Source: Auxenochlorella pyrenoidosa (lineage: Eukaryota; Chlorophyta; Trebouxiophyceae; Chlorellales; Chlorellaceae). Taken from it: a stretch of DNA of 17,860 bases. A model generated the notes under the pieces. The model made no database searches. It was not told the DNA's origin and was given only the letters and a program-made list of their open reading frames with translations. Location of the stretch: positions 536,218-554,077 of the forward strand of contig KQ481946.1 in NCBI GenBank assembly GCA_001430745.1, read 5' to 3'. A program made the position numbers and the translations under genes. Shown here in pieces: positions 1 through 8,394 of the stretch; within the stretch, counting starts at the first letter, position 1; the number at the start of each line of letters is the position of its first letter.

Positions 1-405
1 CACCGAGAGAGCGGGCGGGCGGCGGCCGGGCCGCCCCGCCGCCGCGGGCGGCCGCCGCCGCTGCTGCCAGGGTGCTGCCGCATGCTGTGCCGCGAGGCAG
101 GGCTGCACAGCCGGGCGCGCCGCCTTCAATGCAATGGGCGGTCGGTACGAGCAGTTGAGAGGGCTGGCGAGCAGGCAGCGGCCGCTCACCCGCAGCCCCT
201 GTGTTGACATGCAGCACAGGTTGCTGCACCTGCAAGAACAGACCCCACAGCAACTCACCGGCCGCAGCGCCGTACGCAAGTTGCCCGCCGGGACCAGAGC
301 AGCGGCAGGCGCCGCCGCCGGCCGTCCGCTCGTGCTGCAAGCGGGCTGCTGCCTCGCCGCAGCGGCGCCCAAGGCGGTGCACGCCACTGCGCCTAGGGTC
401 GCCAT
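1..405 (-). CDS. 5' end of an unidentified gene, plastid-transit-like N-terminus (partial, runs off left edge)
   Basis: An ATG at 405 (minus), with A at -3, opens a frame that has no stop all the way to the window edge (135 codons). The first about 49 residues (MATLGAVACTALGAAAARQQ...) are rich in Ala, Ser, Thr and Arg with almost no acidic residues, which resembles a chloroplast or mitochondrial targeting peptide. A strong splice donor (CGGCCG|GTGAGT) follows codon 49 at about 258, so the coding exon may end there and the rest be intron; possible acceptors (GTGCAG, GGCAG) lie at about 60-105. No family is recognisable in the visible part. The gene would be divergent from COX16, with about 780 bp between the start codons. 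That a gene starts here is inference; the open frame and the donor are seen directly. The GC-rich sequence makes chance open frames likely. Confidence 0.4.
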   Translation of the reverse strand, partial: MATLGAVACTALGAAAARQQPACSTSGRPAAAPAAALVPAGNLRTALRPVSCCGVCSCRCSNLCCMSTQGLRVSGRCLLASPLNCSYRPPIALKAARPAVQPCLAAQHAAAPWQQRRRPPAAAGRPGRRPPALSV

Positions 406-1182
406 CCTACAGGTCATGGGTGCAGGCCTGGACCTTGAGGCAGGAGGCGGCCAGCGGGCACTGCGGGCTCGAGAGCCAAACCGGGTGGGAGACCATCGCC
501 CCACAGGCAGCGCACCTCTTGACAATAAGCGGCAAGGGTGCAGAAATGCAGGTCGGGGCGCAACAGGGCTTGCAAGGATCATCCCGCAAACCGTGAAACG
601 TGCAACAAGGCCCTGGTCCGCTCACCCTGTGGCGCTGTCACGCGAGTGAGCTCTCAATGAACAGCAGGTGGCACAGGAAGCCCGTTCTCGGTGCCGCCTT
701 GCAGGGTGGTCGGGAGCTGCAGGCTGTCTCAGGCGTATGAGCCTTGCTTGCAGATGTCGGAAGAGGCTGCGCAATCAAAAACGATTGCCTGCAAGCGAGA
801 TGGCGCTTTCTGTGCATGCTGCAGCATGCAGCAGCAGGTGCTCTGACCTTCCTGCTAACCCTCGTCTCGGCCTGCTGATACGATAGAACGTACCAAGTGT
901 CAGACTGTTCCAATCGGCAGTCCCGACACACACCGAAGGCCCTATCCGGCCCCGAGAAGTCAGCCATTCTCTGCTCTCTCCTTTGGTGGAAGCTTGAGCG
1001 CAGCATCCCTTGCCCAATTCTAGGGTTTGCTGCACACGTTGCGTAGCGCGGCGTGAAGCACGTGGGGCAGCCTGCTGCGGCTGCGCAGCCGCCGCCACCG
1101 CTCCCGCTGCTACCTGCACGGCAGGCGACACGTTTGAGCGCTGCTTGCCCTTTCCCGCGGCCCTTGGCCCAGCCTTGCGGGC
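406..1182. other. Intergenic/5' region between the left-edge gene and COX16
   Basis: No convincing coding exon was found here. It should hold the COX16 promoter and 5'UTR, and that of the divergent left-edge gene if that is real. The one recognisable motif is a telo-box-like TAGGGTTT at 1021-1028, about 155 bp before the COX16 ATG. No clear TATA box was seen. Confidence 0.5.
1021..1028 (-). promoter_or_regulatory. Telo-box-like motif upstream of COX16
   Basis: TAGGGTTT on the plus strand reads AAACCCTA on the minus strand, the core of the plant telo-box. In land plants this element is found near transcription starts of translation-related and other housekeeping genes. It lies 155 bp before the COX16 start codon. 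Function here is inferred from position only; an 8-mer can occur by chance. Confidence 0.3.
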
Positions 1183-1994
1183 ATGGCGCCGCGGCAGGCG
1201 CACCCCTTCTTCCGGGCGGGGCTGCCCCTGCTGGGGCTGACCATTGGCGGCTTCCTTGGCCTGCGCTTCTTCCTCCAAGGGCGCATCGATGTGCAGGTGC
1301 GAGGCTGCACAGCCCCTGCCTAGCTCCACAGCCCCTCGATAAGTGCTGCATTGCTGTCTACCGAGTGTGCTGGCACAAACAGGCCGCCAGGCCTCGCGTC
1401 GCTTGCCGCGAGACCGGTGCTGCCGGCATGCTGCACCTGGATGCGCCGCAGTGTGCCTGTTGGGAGGCCGCTGAACTGGAGCCCACTCTTGCACCAGCGA
1501 GGAGCAGGGCGTTCGGCGCCTGCCGGCCGGCCGGCCGGCCGACTCGGCAGCTGCAACCTGCCAGAAGCCAGAGCCGCCACCGCAGCGGCCAGCTGCAGGC
1601 AGGCTACCCCGCTGGCCGGTCCACCTGCCTGCAGGACGCGCAGCGCAAGGAGCTGGACCTGCGGGCGCCCGTCAACAAGCAGCGGGCCAAGAAGTTTGAC
1701 CTACAGGAAGAGCTGGCGGTGAGCTGGCGGCGGCCTGCACTATATGCTCCCCTGGGCAGACCAGACCACCAGGCCCCTAGGCCCTGATGCGCAGCACGGA
1801 CCGGCTGCCCTGCTCCCGGTGGCCGCGGTGCCGGCTGCCGTGCTGCGCCTCTTTGCAGCGGCGCGGCGGCGGCAAACCCGCCCTCGCTGCCGCCCTCACA
1901 ATGCGTGCAGCGGCTCAAGGGCGAGGTGGACCTTGAGAACTACGAGAACGTGCCGGTGCCGCGCCCCAAGCAGCTGCCTGAGGGGGACGATTGA
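1183..1994 (+). CDS. COX16: Cytochrome c oxidase assembly protein COX16 (3 exons, 93 aa)
   Basis: Exons are 1183-1296, 1635-1718 and 1911-1994, joined by GT-AG introns of 338 and 192 bp, both phase 0. COX16 is a small inner-mitochondrial-membrane protein that assists assembly of the COX1/COX2 core of complex IV. The N-terminus (MAPRQAHPFFRAGLPLLG) leads into one membrane helix at about residues 11-30, followed by the family's GLRFF..GRIDVQ segment, matching GLREFSQIRYD in other COX16 proteins. The tail is charged (about residues 39-85) and contains ENYENVPVPRPKQLPEG, matching the family's W/Y-(K/E)N-x-PxPRP ending. At 93 aa it has the usual family length. Exon 1 carries the whole membrane anchor; exons 2 and 3 are both 84 nt. 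The next gene, D27, is convergent. Identification rests on motif order across all three exons and is strong. Confidence 0.93.
1522..1541. repeat. Short GGCC tandem repeat in COX16 intron 1
   Basis: About 4.5 copies of CCGG/GGCC form a perfectly self-complementary GC-only run inside COX16 intron 1, between 1522 and 1541. It could fold into a hairpin in the pre-mRNA. No function is implied. Confidence 0.8.
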
Positions 1995-2273
1995 CGCCGG
2001 CCTTGCACGAGCGGCAGGGCGCGCGGGGACCGCTGAGCCCCAGTGCTCGAGAGCTATGCTCTGCTCCCAGCTGCCTGCCGGCGGATCCTTCTGTTTCTGG
2101 CTCCCTCCTTTCTGCCTGTACACCACCCCTGCCTCTTGCCCGCTTCGCACTGCCACACACTGCCTATCATGCTATGTCCGCCCCTCTGTGCTGCTGGCCG
2201 TGCCCTGCACCACGCAGCATACTCTGCAGCCTTGTCAGCATTTGAACCAATGATGCATGTCGGTAAAAAAGTG

Positions 2274-2278
2274 TTACA
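2274..2278 (-). terminator. Candidate poly(A) signal of D27
   Basis: TTACA on the plus strand is TGTAA on the minus strand, the usual poly(A) signal of green algae. It lies 367 bp past the D27 stop codon, a reasonable 3'UTR length. It was identified by motif and position only. Confidence 0.45.
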
Positions 2279-2494
2279 TGGAACAGAACCGACGGTTTAA
2301 TGAAAGGAGGTTTGCGCGCTCGCCTTCAACAGAGTCCAGGTTCAATGGCAGTATAACTCAGCAATGTGCGACTGTGCAGTGTTGCGACACGACTTCACAG
2401 GATGCAGCAAAGAGCTGCCAAGCTTGTTTGCTCCTGACAGCAGAGCTGCAGGGGCTAGTTTGGGCAGGCGATAAATACAGGTGCCGAGGGCTCT

Positions 2495-2527
2495 TGGGGG
2501 GTGGGTGGGGGTGGGTGGGGGGTGGGG
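2495..2527 (+). repeat. G-tract cluster, potential G-quadruplex
   Basis: Five or more runs of three to six G separated by single T or short spacers occur at about 2495-2527. This arrangement can form a G-quadruplex in the plus strand (or in a COX16 read-through RNA); D27 transcripts would be C-rich here. Confidence 0.7.
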
Positions 2528-2644
2528 GCAGCCCTTGCGGCGGCACCGACAACTAGCAGCAGCTGCTCAAACAGCCTGTCAGTGCAGTCCTGCGCGCGGC
2601 CGGGGAGGCTGCGTGAGGGCGTGCCCCACGGCCAGGCCCAACCT

Positions 2645-5542
2645 TCAGGCCTGCTGCTGCCAGGGCCAGCGGAAGCCGCCGGCGCCGCCCGCGGCGGCGG
2701 CGGCGGCGCGCTGCTTCTTGGCGCGGTCGGTGTCAATCTTGGGGCACGGCTCCTTGAGGTTCTTGCGGCTCACGGTGCCCAGGTTGCACTGCATGGGGCC
2801 GGGGGCGGGGGAGGCAGTTGAGCAAGCAGTCACGAAGGCGGGCGTGAGTCCTGGCTCTGCAGGGACCCGCCACCGGCCGCTGAGATGCTGCAGCCGGGCA
2901 GCCCTTGACACCCCGTCTCGCCTGCGGAAACCTTGAAAAACTGGGCGTCGCAAGCTATTGTCTGGCAACATCCAGGAAGCCCCCACCCCCTACAAGAGCC
3001 CCGCCCACCTGCGTCGCGAAGCAGGGCTGCATGTAGACCTTGTCCTCCTCGATGGGGGGCGGCGCCTGGCCGAAAATCATCTCGCAAGAGCTGCGCAAGG
3101 CAGTGGAAGTTTGGCGGGTGGCGTGGTGGGAGGGCGGGTGGGTGGCTGCTGGGGGCGGGCGTGGCGGCAAAGGCAACCATGCCGGGGTTTGCTCCGGTCA
3201 GCGGTCAGCGGAGGGGGGCCCCAGCCCCCAGGCAGGCCTCGGGCGCCGCACAGGCACCAGCCTGCCCCCTCCCTCCCCCTTCCTGCGGCCCTCCCCTTCC
3301 GCTCACAGGTCTTCGAAGTTGGGGTTCATGGTCAGGGGCAGGCCTGCGCAGCAGGGAGGGGAGGAGGCTTGGAAACGGTCTGAGCATGCGGCAAGCCGGA
3401 GGGGTGCGCGGCCGCCCTTGGGCTAACATGCACATCAAGGCGCTGCCACATGCTGCCAGGCTGCCGGGTGGGTCGGGCAGCGGGCAGGGCGTACCGAATG
3501 TGTCTGTGAAGAAGCGCTGGGTGGGCAGCTTGCACATGTTGGTGCACATGCCCACGCAGCCGCTGCTCTCCAGGTACCGGCACTTCTTGATGGTCACCCC
3601 TGTGGGGGGCAACATGTCAAGGCAGCAACGCTCCTGTTGGGGGCGACATGTCCAGGCAGCAACGCCGTAGGTGCTCTGACCACAGGGGCTGCCGACAGTT
3701 GCAGCCACAGCGGCAGTGGCACACAGCGGGAGGGGCCGCAGGAGTGGCGCTGCTCCGAGAAGCAGCAGCCGCTGTCGTCCACTGGATTGCTGCAGGCCGG
3801 ACAGGAGCTGCTGCCCCAAACATCCTAAAGCGGCAGGCCACCCCTCGCCCTGCTGGGCCCCTGCAGCCCCACCCACCACTCATCCACTTCTCCTTGCGCC
3901 CCTCAAACTCCACTTCCACCTGAGGGTAATTCAGAAGTGTGTGTGTGTGGGTGGGTGAAAGGTTTGGGAGTCAAGAGGAGGGCAGTCGAGGGCAGCCCAG
4001 AATCGCAGCCCTGTCGCCTCCAACGGCCGGCGCTCACGGGGTCTGCGGGCCGGTGTCGCAAGCCGGATCCTGGCCGCCACACTGACTGGAGCTTTCCAGA
4101 GGCTGAGGCCAGCCCAGTGGCGTGTCGAAGGCTGCAACTACTCACCGTGAGGCCATGAGGCCAGCCGCTGAGGTCCAGCCCCGAGAGAGCCAGCACCTGA
4201 GCACCCCAGCCCCCGCCCCCCCCCCGCCCCACGCCAGAACACCCACCTCCTTCAGCTGCGAGGGCCCCACCAGCCAGGCAAAGCCCAGCACCGTGATGAA
4301 GGCGTTGAACTCCGCGTTGCGCTTGTTCAGGGGGAACCAGCGGCGGAAGCGCTCCGGGGCCTGGGGAGGGGGGGGGGGCGAGGCGGGTGGGGGGTGTGGA
4401 GGGGGGACAGGCGTAGGAGGCAGCCTCACACCCGGGATGACGACGAGCAGCTGACACGAGTAGGCGGCCAGCGCAGGCGCCTTGATACAAACAAGCCCAG
4501 GACCAGCCACCCCCCTGCTCCAGCACACCTCCTGCACGTTTCCAAGTTTGAGCCCAGCAGCCTGGCACCGAGCGAGGCGCCCCGCAGAGCGCCCGCCCGC
4601 CCCACCTGCGGCGGTAGCAGCCCCGCCAGCACCCCCGCCACCGTCTCCTGCTGCTCCTTGGAGTTGCGGCCGCGCATGATCTCGCGCGACAGGTCGACGA
4701 AGCCGTCCCAGCTGCCATCAAAAGGCGCGCCTGCAGGCAGGGGGAGTGGGGGGTAGAAGCGGGGCCGCGTGGGCACAGGCCTCAGCCCGTATGGACTATG
4801 AGGGCGCGTACTCATTGCAGTGTGCCAGCACCAGGCGGTGCCGGCGGGCGGGGAGCCAGCCAGGCTGAAGTTTGCGCTAGGGTGGAGCCGTGGCTCTGAT
4901 GCCGCTGTCGCTGGTTGGGCGAAACAGCATGCAGGGGGCTCCATTGCCTCATTTGTCTCTATTGCCGCCACACGAGTCAGGAGAAGGCGCAACAGCAGGC
5001 TTGCGGGTGCTGCTGCTGCGGCGCAAGGCCACGGGCCTCTCACCCTCGGCATGCACCCGCCCTCGCCCCTCACCCCCCAGCTGCTTGGACATGACGGAGC
5101 TGAAGTACCAGATCATGGCCCGGTCAAACAGGTTGTCCTTGTACGTGCTGCGCTCCGCAAAGGGGTCGGCAGCTGCGAGGCGGGGCGGGGCGGCAGCAAG
5201 GATGGCAGCGAGAGCGGGCGGTGGCTGGCACGCAGGGGCCGGGCCAGGAGACCTGGCACTCATGATCCATGGCCCCATAACCCATGGCCCTCATGGTCTG
5301 CCCATCATGACTGCGCGGTCCCCAGCAGCAGGCTCACGTGCACCGCCGGGAGCCGCAGCGCTCGTCCGAGCTGCTGCCGCCCGCCGCTCTGCCGCCAGGC
5401 TGCTGGCCTCCCGCCCGTCCAGCCAGGCATGTCGTTGCGTCCTTGCACACGGAATGGCTCGACGGGAGGCCGGCACACGCCGTTCCTGGGAGCAGGGGCC
5501 AGCAGGAGCCCTGGCCACAGCCCGACTGCAGGCGGTCGCCAT
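2645..5542 (-). CDS. D27: Beta-carotene isomerase D27-like, plastid (9 exons, 317 aa)
   Basis: Exons (5' to 3') are 5542-5338, 5172-5074, 4730-4606, 4360-4247, 3919-3877, 3599-3495, 3343-3307, 3090-3009 and 2788-2645, all with GT-AG introns. D27 is an iron-dependent plastid enzyme that interconverts all-trans and 9-cis beta-carotene; in land plants this is the first step toward strigolactone. Residues 1-69 are an Ala/Arg/Ser-rich transit peptide. The conserved DUF4033 core follows in order: [20 protein letters not shown] (from 78), [36 protein letters not shown], then [20 protein letters not shown] (200-219) with the family's Cys cluster, [20 protein letters not shown] and PPPIEED. A Lys/Arg tail ends the protein. 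In-frame ATGs at 5587 and 5632 are alternative starts; 5542 (MATACS) was chosen as the most transit-like. Green algae carry several D27-like paralogues and lack the full strigolactone route, so the substrate is less certain than the family. Confidence 0.95.
3599..3668. repeat. 34-bp imperfect tandem duplication at a D27 splice acceptor
   Basis: Two near-identical copies (about 3603-3630 and 3637-3664; period 34 bp) share ACATGTC and GGCAGCAACG cores with only a few mismatches. On the minus strand each copy ends in a pyrimidine-rich CAG: CCCCCCACAG at the exon 6 acceptor (exon starts 3599) and GCCCCCAACAG 34 bp upstream. The duplication thus copied a 3' splice site within intron 5 of D27. Confidence 0.85.
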
Positions 5543-5828
5543 CGGCGTTGCAGCAAGCTCGCAGGCCGGCGAACGAAGAAGGAACATATCGCGATGATGG
5601 GATTGCAAGGTGCAGCAGGGTGGGGGCGGCATGCTGCGGCATGCTGCCGGAGCCGCTTGGTCGAGGCATTGGCCAACTGCTGCAGTGCATCTGCCCTGAA
5701 GGCACAGGGGATCTCAGCCACAGCAATGCAGGGGCCATGCTGGCAACTCCCAAACCAGCTGTCGACCCCGCATTGAACTTTCGAACTCCGCTCTGCGGCT
5801 CATATTTCCCACGAGCTGCAACAATTCT

Positions 5829-5833
5829 TTACA
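5829..5833 (-). terminator. Candidate poly(A) signal of the PAM2-protein gene
   Basis: TGTAA on the minus strand, 655 bp past the stop at 6488 and about 290 bp before the D27 start. The long 3'UTR this implies is plausible for a green alga but not proven; an unseen non-canonical signal nearer the stop is possible. Confidence 0.3.
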
Positions 5834-5900
5834 TGATTTGCGGCGTGCGCCTGTGTACAATGCTGCTGCCACTCTGGATGAAAGGGGTCAAGTGTGCGCA

Positions 5901-5922
5901 AGGGAGGGAGGGAGGGAGGAGG
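5901..5922 (+). repeat. GGGA tandem repeat (G-quadruplex potential)
   Basis: Five consecutive (A)GGG units, continuing into GGAGGGG, form a simple repeat in the spacer upstream of D27. Four or more G-triplets with one-base loops meet the usual G-quadruplex pattern. Confidence 0.7.
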
Positions 5923-6487
5923 GGTAGCCCGAGGCCTCCGGGACAGGACGGTCAAAAAAGGGGGGGCCGGAGGCAATCGCCTGGCGGGCGGGCAAGCAGA
6001 AACGGGCAGTGCTTTAGCTTACGAGGGAAAGCACAGAAGGATGTAGTTGGGGTGGGCATGCACGCGGGGCGGTTAGAGCTGCATAGGCATCACACAGGGC
6101 AGCGTGCGGCAGGGGTAGGTACAGAGCTGCTGGAAATGGGGAGGCAAGAAGGGGACGTTGTTTTGGGCCAGAATGACAGCGGCATTGCTAGCAGGGCCGG
6201 CAAGCGGTGGTGGCAGGGGAGCGCAAGGGCGGCTGGAGAACGACAGCACGCTTGCCGAGGCCTCTGCCAGCGCCGCGCCGCGACTGCTGAACGCACCGGG
6301 GTACAAGCTCAAAGAATGGCACACGCGGGGGAGGGCTGCTGCAAAACGATTAAAATTACTTCGGTGTTACTGAATGCAGGTAGAGGAACGCGCGAGGAGG
6401 CGCTGGCATGCGGCAGCACGAGCGCGCCAGGCTCGCGCAACGTGCCGGCCACATGCAGCCGAGGACAGGATCGTTGGGGGACGGCAC

Positions 6488-7582
6488 TCAGGCCTTGGGT
6501 GCGGTGATCGCCTTGTGGTGGCTGCCGCGGTGCTTGTGGTGCTTGCCCTTGGCCAGCGCGGCCGCCTTGATCTGTGCAATCTTGCTCTTGTCGGCGTGGC
6601 GCAGGCTCAGCTCAATCAGGTGATCCTGCTCCATGCCCTGCAGAGGCAGGGATGTGTGCACGTTAGGACGCATTTGACACGAGCAGCAGCGGAGGATGCA
6701 CGAAACAATTTCAGCGAGCACCGCCAAGGAGGGTGGTCACACACTGAGGTGGCAGCCGAAAACAGCGGGAGTTGGCTTGCCAGATGCGCCTTTTGATGAG
6801 GATGAGGACTTCCCGCCTTGCCAGGAAACGACAAAAGCTCAACTGCCCACCCCGCGCGACTTTGGGCAAGGCGCTGCGAGCGGTGCGGCAGCACTCACTT
6901 CAAGCTCTGCCATCAGGTGGACCCAGCCCTCCACCTCCTCCAGCTCCTCCAGCTCTGCAGGCGACACACTCATCTGCAAACACCACAGAGAAAAACAAGT
7001 TTGTTTGAGCGACAACCGGAGGGTCAGCAGGCGGGCCTCAGCGGACCGCCGGAGCCGACGGCCGGAAGCTGCACTGGCAGAGCTGGCGCGGTTGGCGAGC
7101 ACCCTTCGAGGGCAGCTTGCACTCGTCGATCGAGATTGCTGGCACCCGGGCCCGCTCTCAGGCTGCAGAGAGGATACTGGAGCCGAAGGCAGCCATGGCA
7201 AGAAGCTGCCCCCAGGTGGCACGGCGGCCGCGGCCGAGCAGCACCGAGGCCAGGCAGACTAGCGGATGAGGCTTCGAAGCACAAAACTGGCACGCGTGCA
7301 AGAAACCCTGATCTCGGAGCTTCGCTGAGAGGCTTCCGGCGGGCCCGCTGCGGCTTTAAGCAAACCGAGACAGAGCTGGGGATGGCAGGAGTCGGCCGGC
7401 GAAGGCCCAGGGAGGCCCACAGGAGCGGCGAGCTAGACCCGCGGCCCCCGAGAGCCCTTCCCGCTTGCCTCTTCAGCCCAGGGGTCTTCAGGCAGGCCGT
7501 GATCTTCGGCGGTCGCGGCTGGGACGGAGATGGGAGCGCTGGCGGGGCGGAAGGGCACGGCAGCGGGATTGAGGGGCGCCAT
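6488..7582 (-). CDS. Small PAM2-motif protein, predicted poly(A)-binding-protein partner (3 exons, 112 aa)
   Basis: Exons are 7582-7469, 6973-6899 and 6637-6488, all phase 0. The first intron (495 bp) uses a GC donor, GAG|GCAAGC, and a strong TTTGCAG acceptor; the second is GT-AG (GAA|GTGAGT). Residues 4-13 read LNPAAVPFRP, which fits the PAM2 consensus LNxxAxxFxP at every key position. PAM2 peptides bind the MLLE domain of cytoplasmic poly(A)-binding protein; in plants they define the CID proteins, ERD15 among them. Then come an acidic stretch (EDHGLPEDPWAEE), an acidic helical region (PAELEELEEVEGWVHLMAEL, 43-62) and a basic His/Lys-rich tail (AKGKHHKHRGSHHKA, about 92-106). The ATG at 7582 has A at -3. 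I do not recognise the remainder. If the GC intron is wrong, translation could start at 6973, giving 74 aa without PAM2; the exact motif and matching phase favour the longer form. Confidence 0.68.
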
Positions 7583-8394
7583 CCTTGCGGCTGCGGCTGT
7601 GCGGGGGTGCAGGGTGATGATAGAGTGAAGATGGAGACTGAGCGATGGGAACGCAGGGCGGAAACGGTGGCCAGGAGCGGGGAAGAGCCTGAAGAGCCCT
7701 CAAGCTGACCATACCCAGCACATCCCCCAACCGCCGAATTTGAAAAGCCCGCCGGCTCTCCAGTCTTCCGATCAGCCTCACTAGAATTTCAGGAGACCCT
7801 TGTTGCACCGACAGCGAGACCCATTGCACCAACTTCCGTTGGCGAGCGGCCACACGGCCGCCGCGGCACCCTGCAGCACTGCGGTAGTCTGGCGGGCCAG
7901 CAGTCCTCATACTGCATGCTGTCCTGTCCACCTTGCATGCGCCCACAATCCCATTATGGGAACCAATCAACCTCCGGACCCAAAATTGTGCTTATCTGAT
8001 TGCCCGGGCCGTCAACCGCTGCCCCGTCCGCTTCCAGGCCCGATTCTCACACGGGGCTGTGCATCGTGAGTTTTTCAAGTGGAAACAGACAGATGAGTGT
8101 CAGCTTGAAGTTGGCTGTTGAGGCACCTAGTGCATGGCGGCAGGGTTGGGACAGACTGCACCAACAGTGCTGCTGGTGCGCTCATTTGTGCCTGCCCACC
8201 GATTCTCTGTGCTCTGCTGCACGCACTCACGTGCTCCAGGCAACAATGATCTGTAAGATATAGCAGCATGACCGGCGACCCAAAGATGCAGCAGTAATGA
8301 AATGTAGCAACCAGTTCTGAGAAATGTGCGTTCACAGATGCTGCAGCCATCGCAGCATGAAGCCACCTTCCCAACAAGAGCAGCCCTCCCCAAG
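7583..8394. other. Spacer between the transporter and the PAM2-protein gene
   Basis: This 812-bp stretch holds the 3'UTR of the transporter and the promoter/5'UTR of the PAM2-protein gene, both on the minus strand. It is visibly less GC-rich than the coding parts. No TGTAA on the minus strand was seen; one on the plus strand (8255-8259) points the wrong way. No gene was recognised. Confidence 0.5.

Larger units (their letters stand above)
1995..2644. other. Convergent 3' region between COX16 and D27
   Basis: This 650-bp stretch holds the 3'UTRs of the two convergent genes. It contains a D27-strand TGTAA at 2274-2278 and a run of G-tracts on the plus strand at about 2495-2527. No TGTAA was seen on the COX16 strand, so the COX16 poly(A) site is unknown. 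No coding exon was recognised. Confidence 0.6.
5543..6487. other. Region between D27 and the PAM2-protein gene
   Basis: Both neighbours are on the minus strand, so this 945 bp holds the 3'UTR of the PAM2-protein gene on the right and the D27 promoter/5'UTR on the left. Seen within it are a minus-strand TGTAA at 5829-5833 and a GGGA repeat at 5901-5922. Long plus-strand open frames exist but show no family resemblance or splice logic. Confidence 0.5.

Noticed and set aside
212..257. A 29-bp intron in the left-edge gene (GTGAGT to TTGCAG)
   Set aside because: Too short for spliceosomal splicing in algae; a longer intron or read-through is likelier.
407..625. Minus-strand Cys-rich frame (CAACGAMVSHPVW...), possible zinc-finger exon
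   Set aside because: It ends in a stop just before the left-edge ATG at 405 and shows no clear acceptor; the Cys spacing fits no known finger.
5338..6507. 389-codon open frame on the plus strand
   Set aside because: It runs across D27 exon 1, its promoter and the 3' end of the PAM2 gene, with no recognisable motif; long chance frames are expected in this GC-rich DNA.
6818..7708. 296-codon open frame on the plus strand
   Set aside because: Antisense to the PAM2 gene exons and intron; Arg/Gly-rich with no family resemblance.
7488..7970. Minus-strand frame with a protein-like stretch (ILVRLIGRLESRRAFQIRRL)
   Set aside because: It overlaps the PAM2 exon 1 in another frame, has no splice partner or known motif, and is best explained as 5'UTR/promoter.
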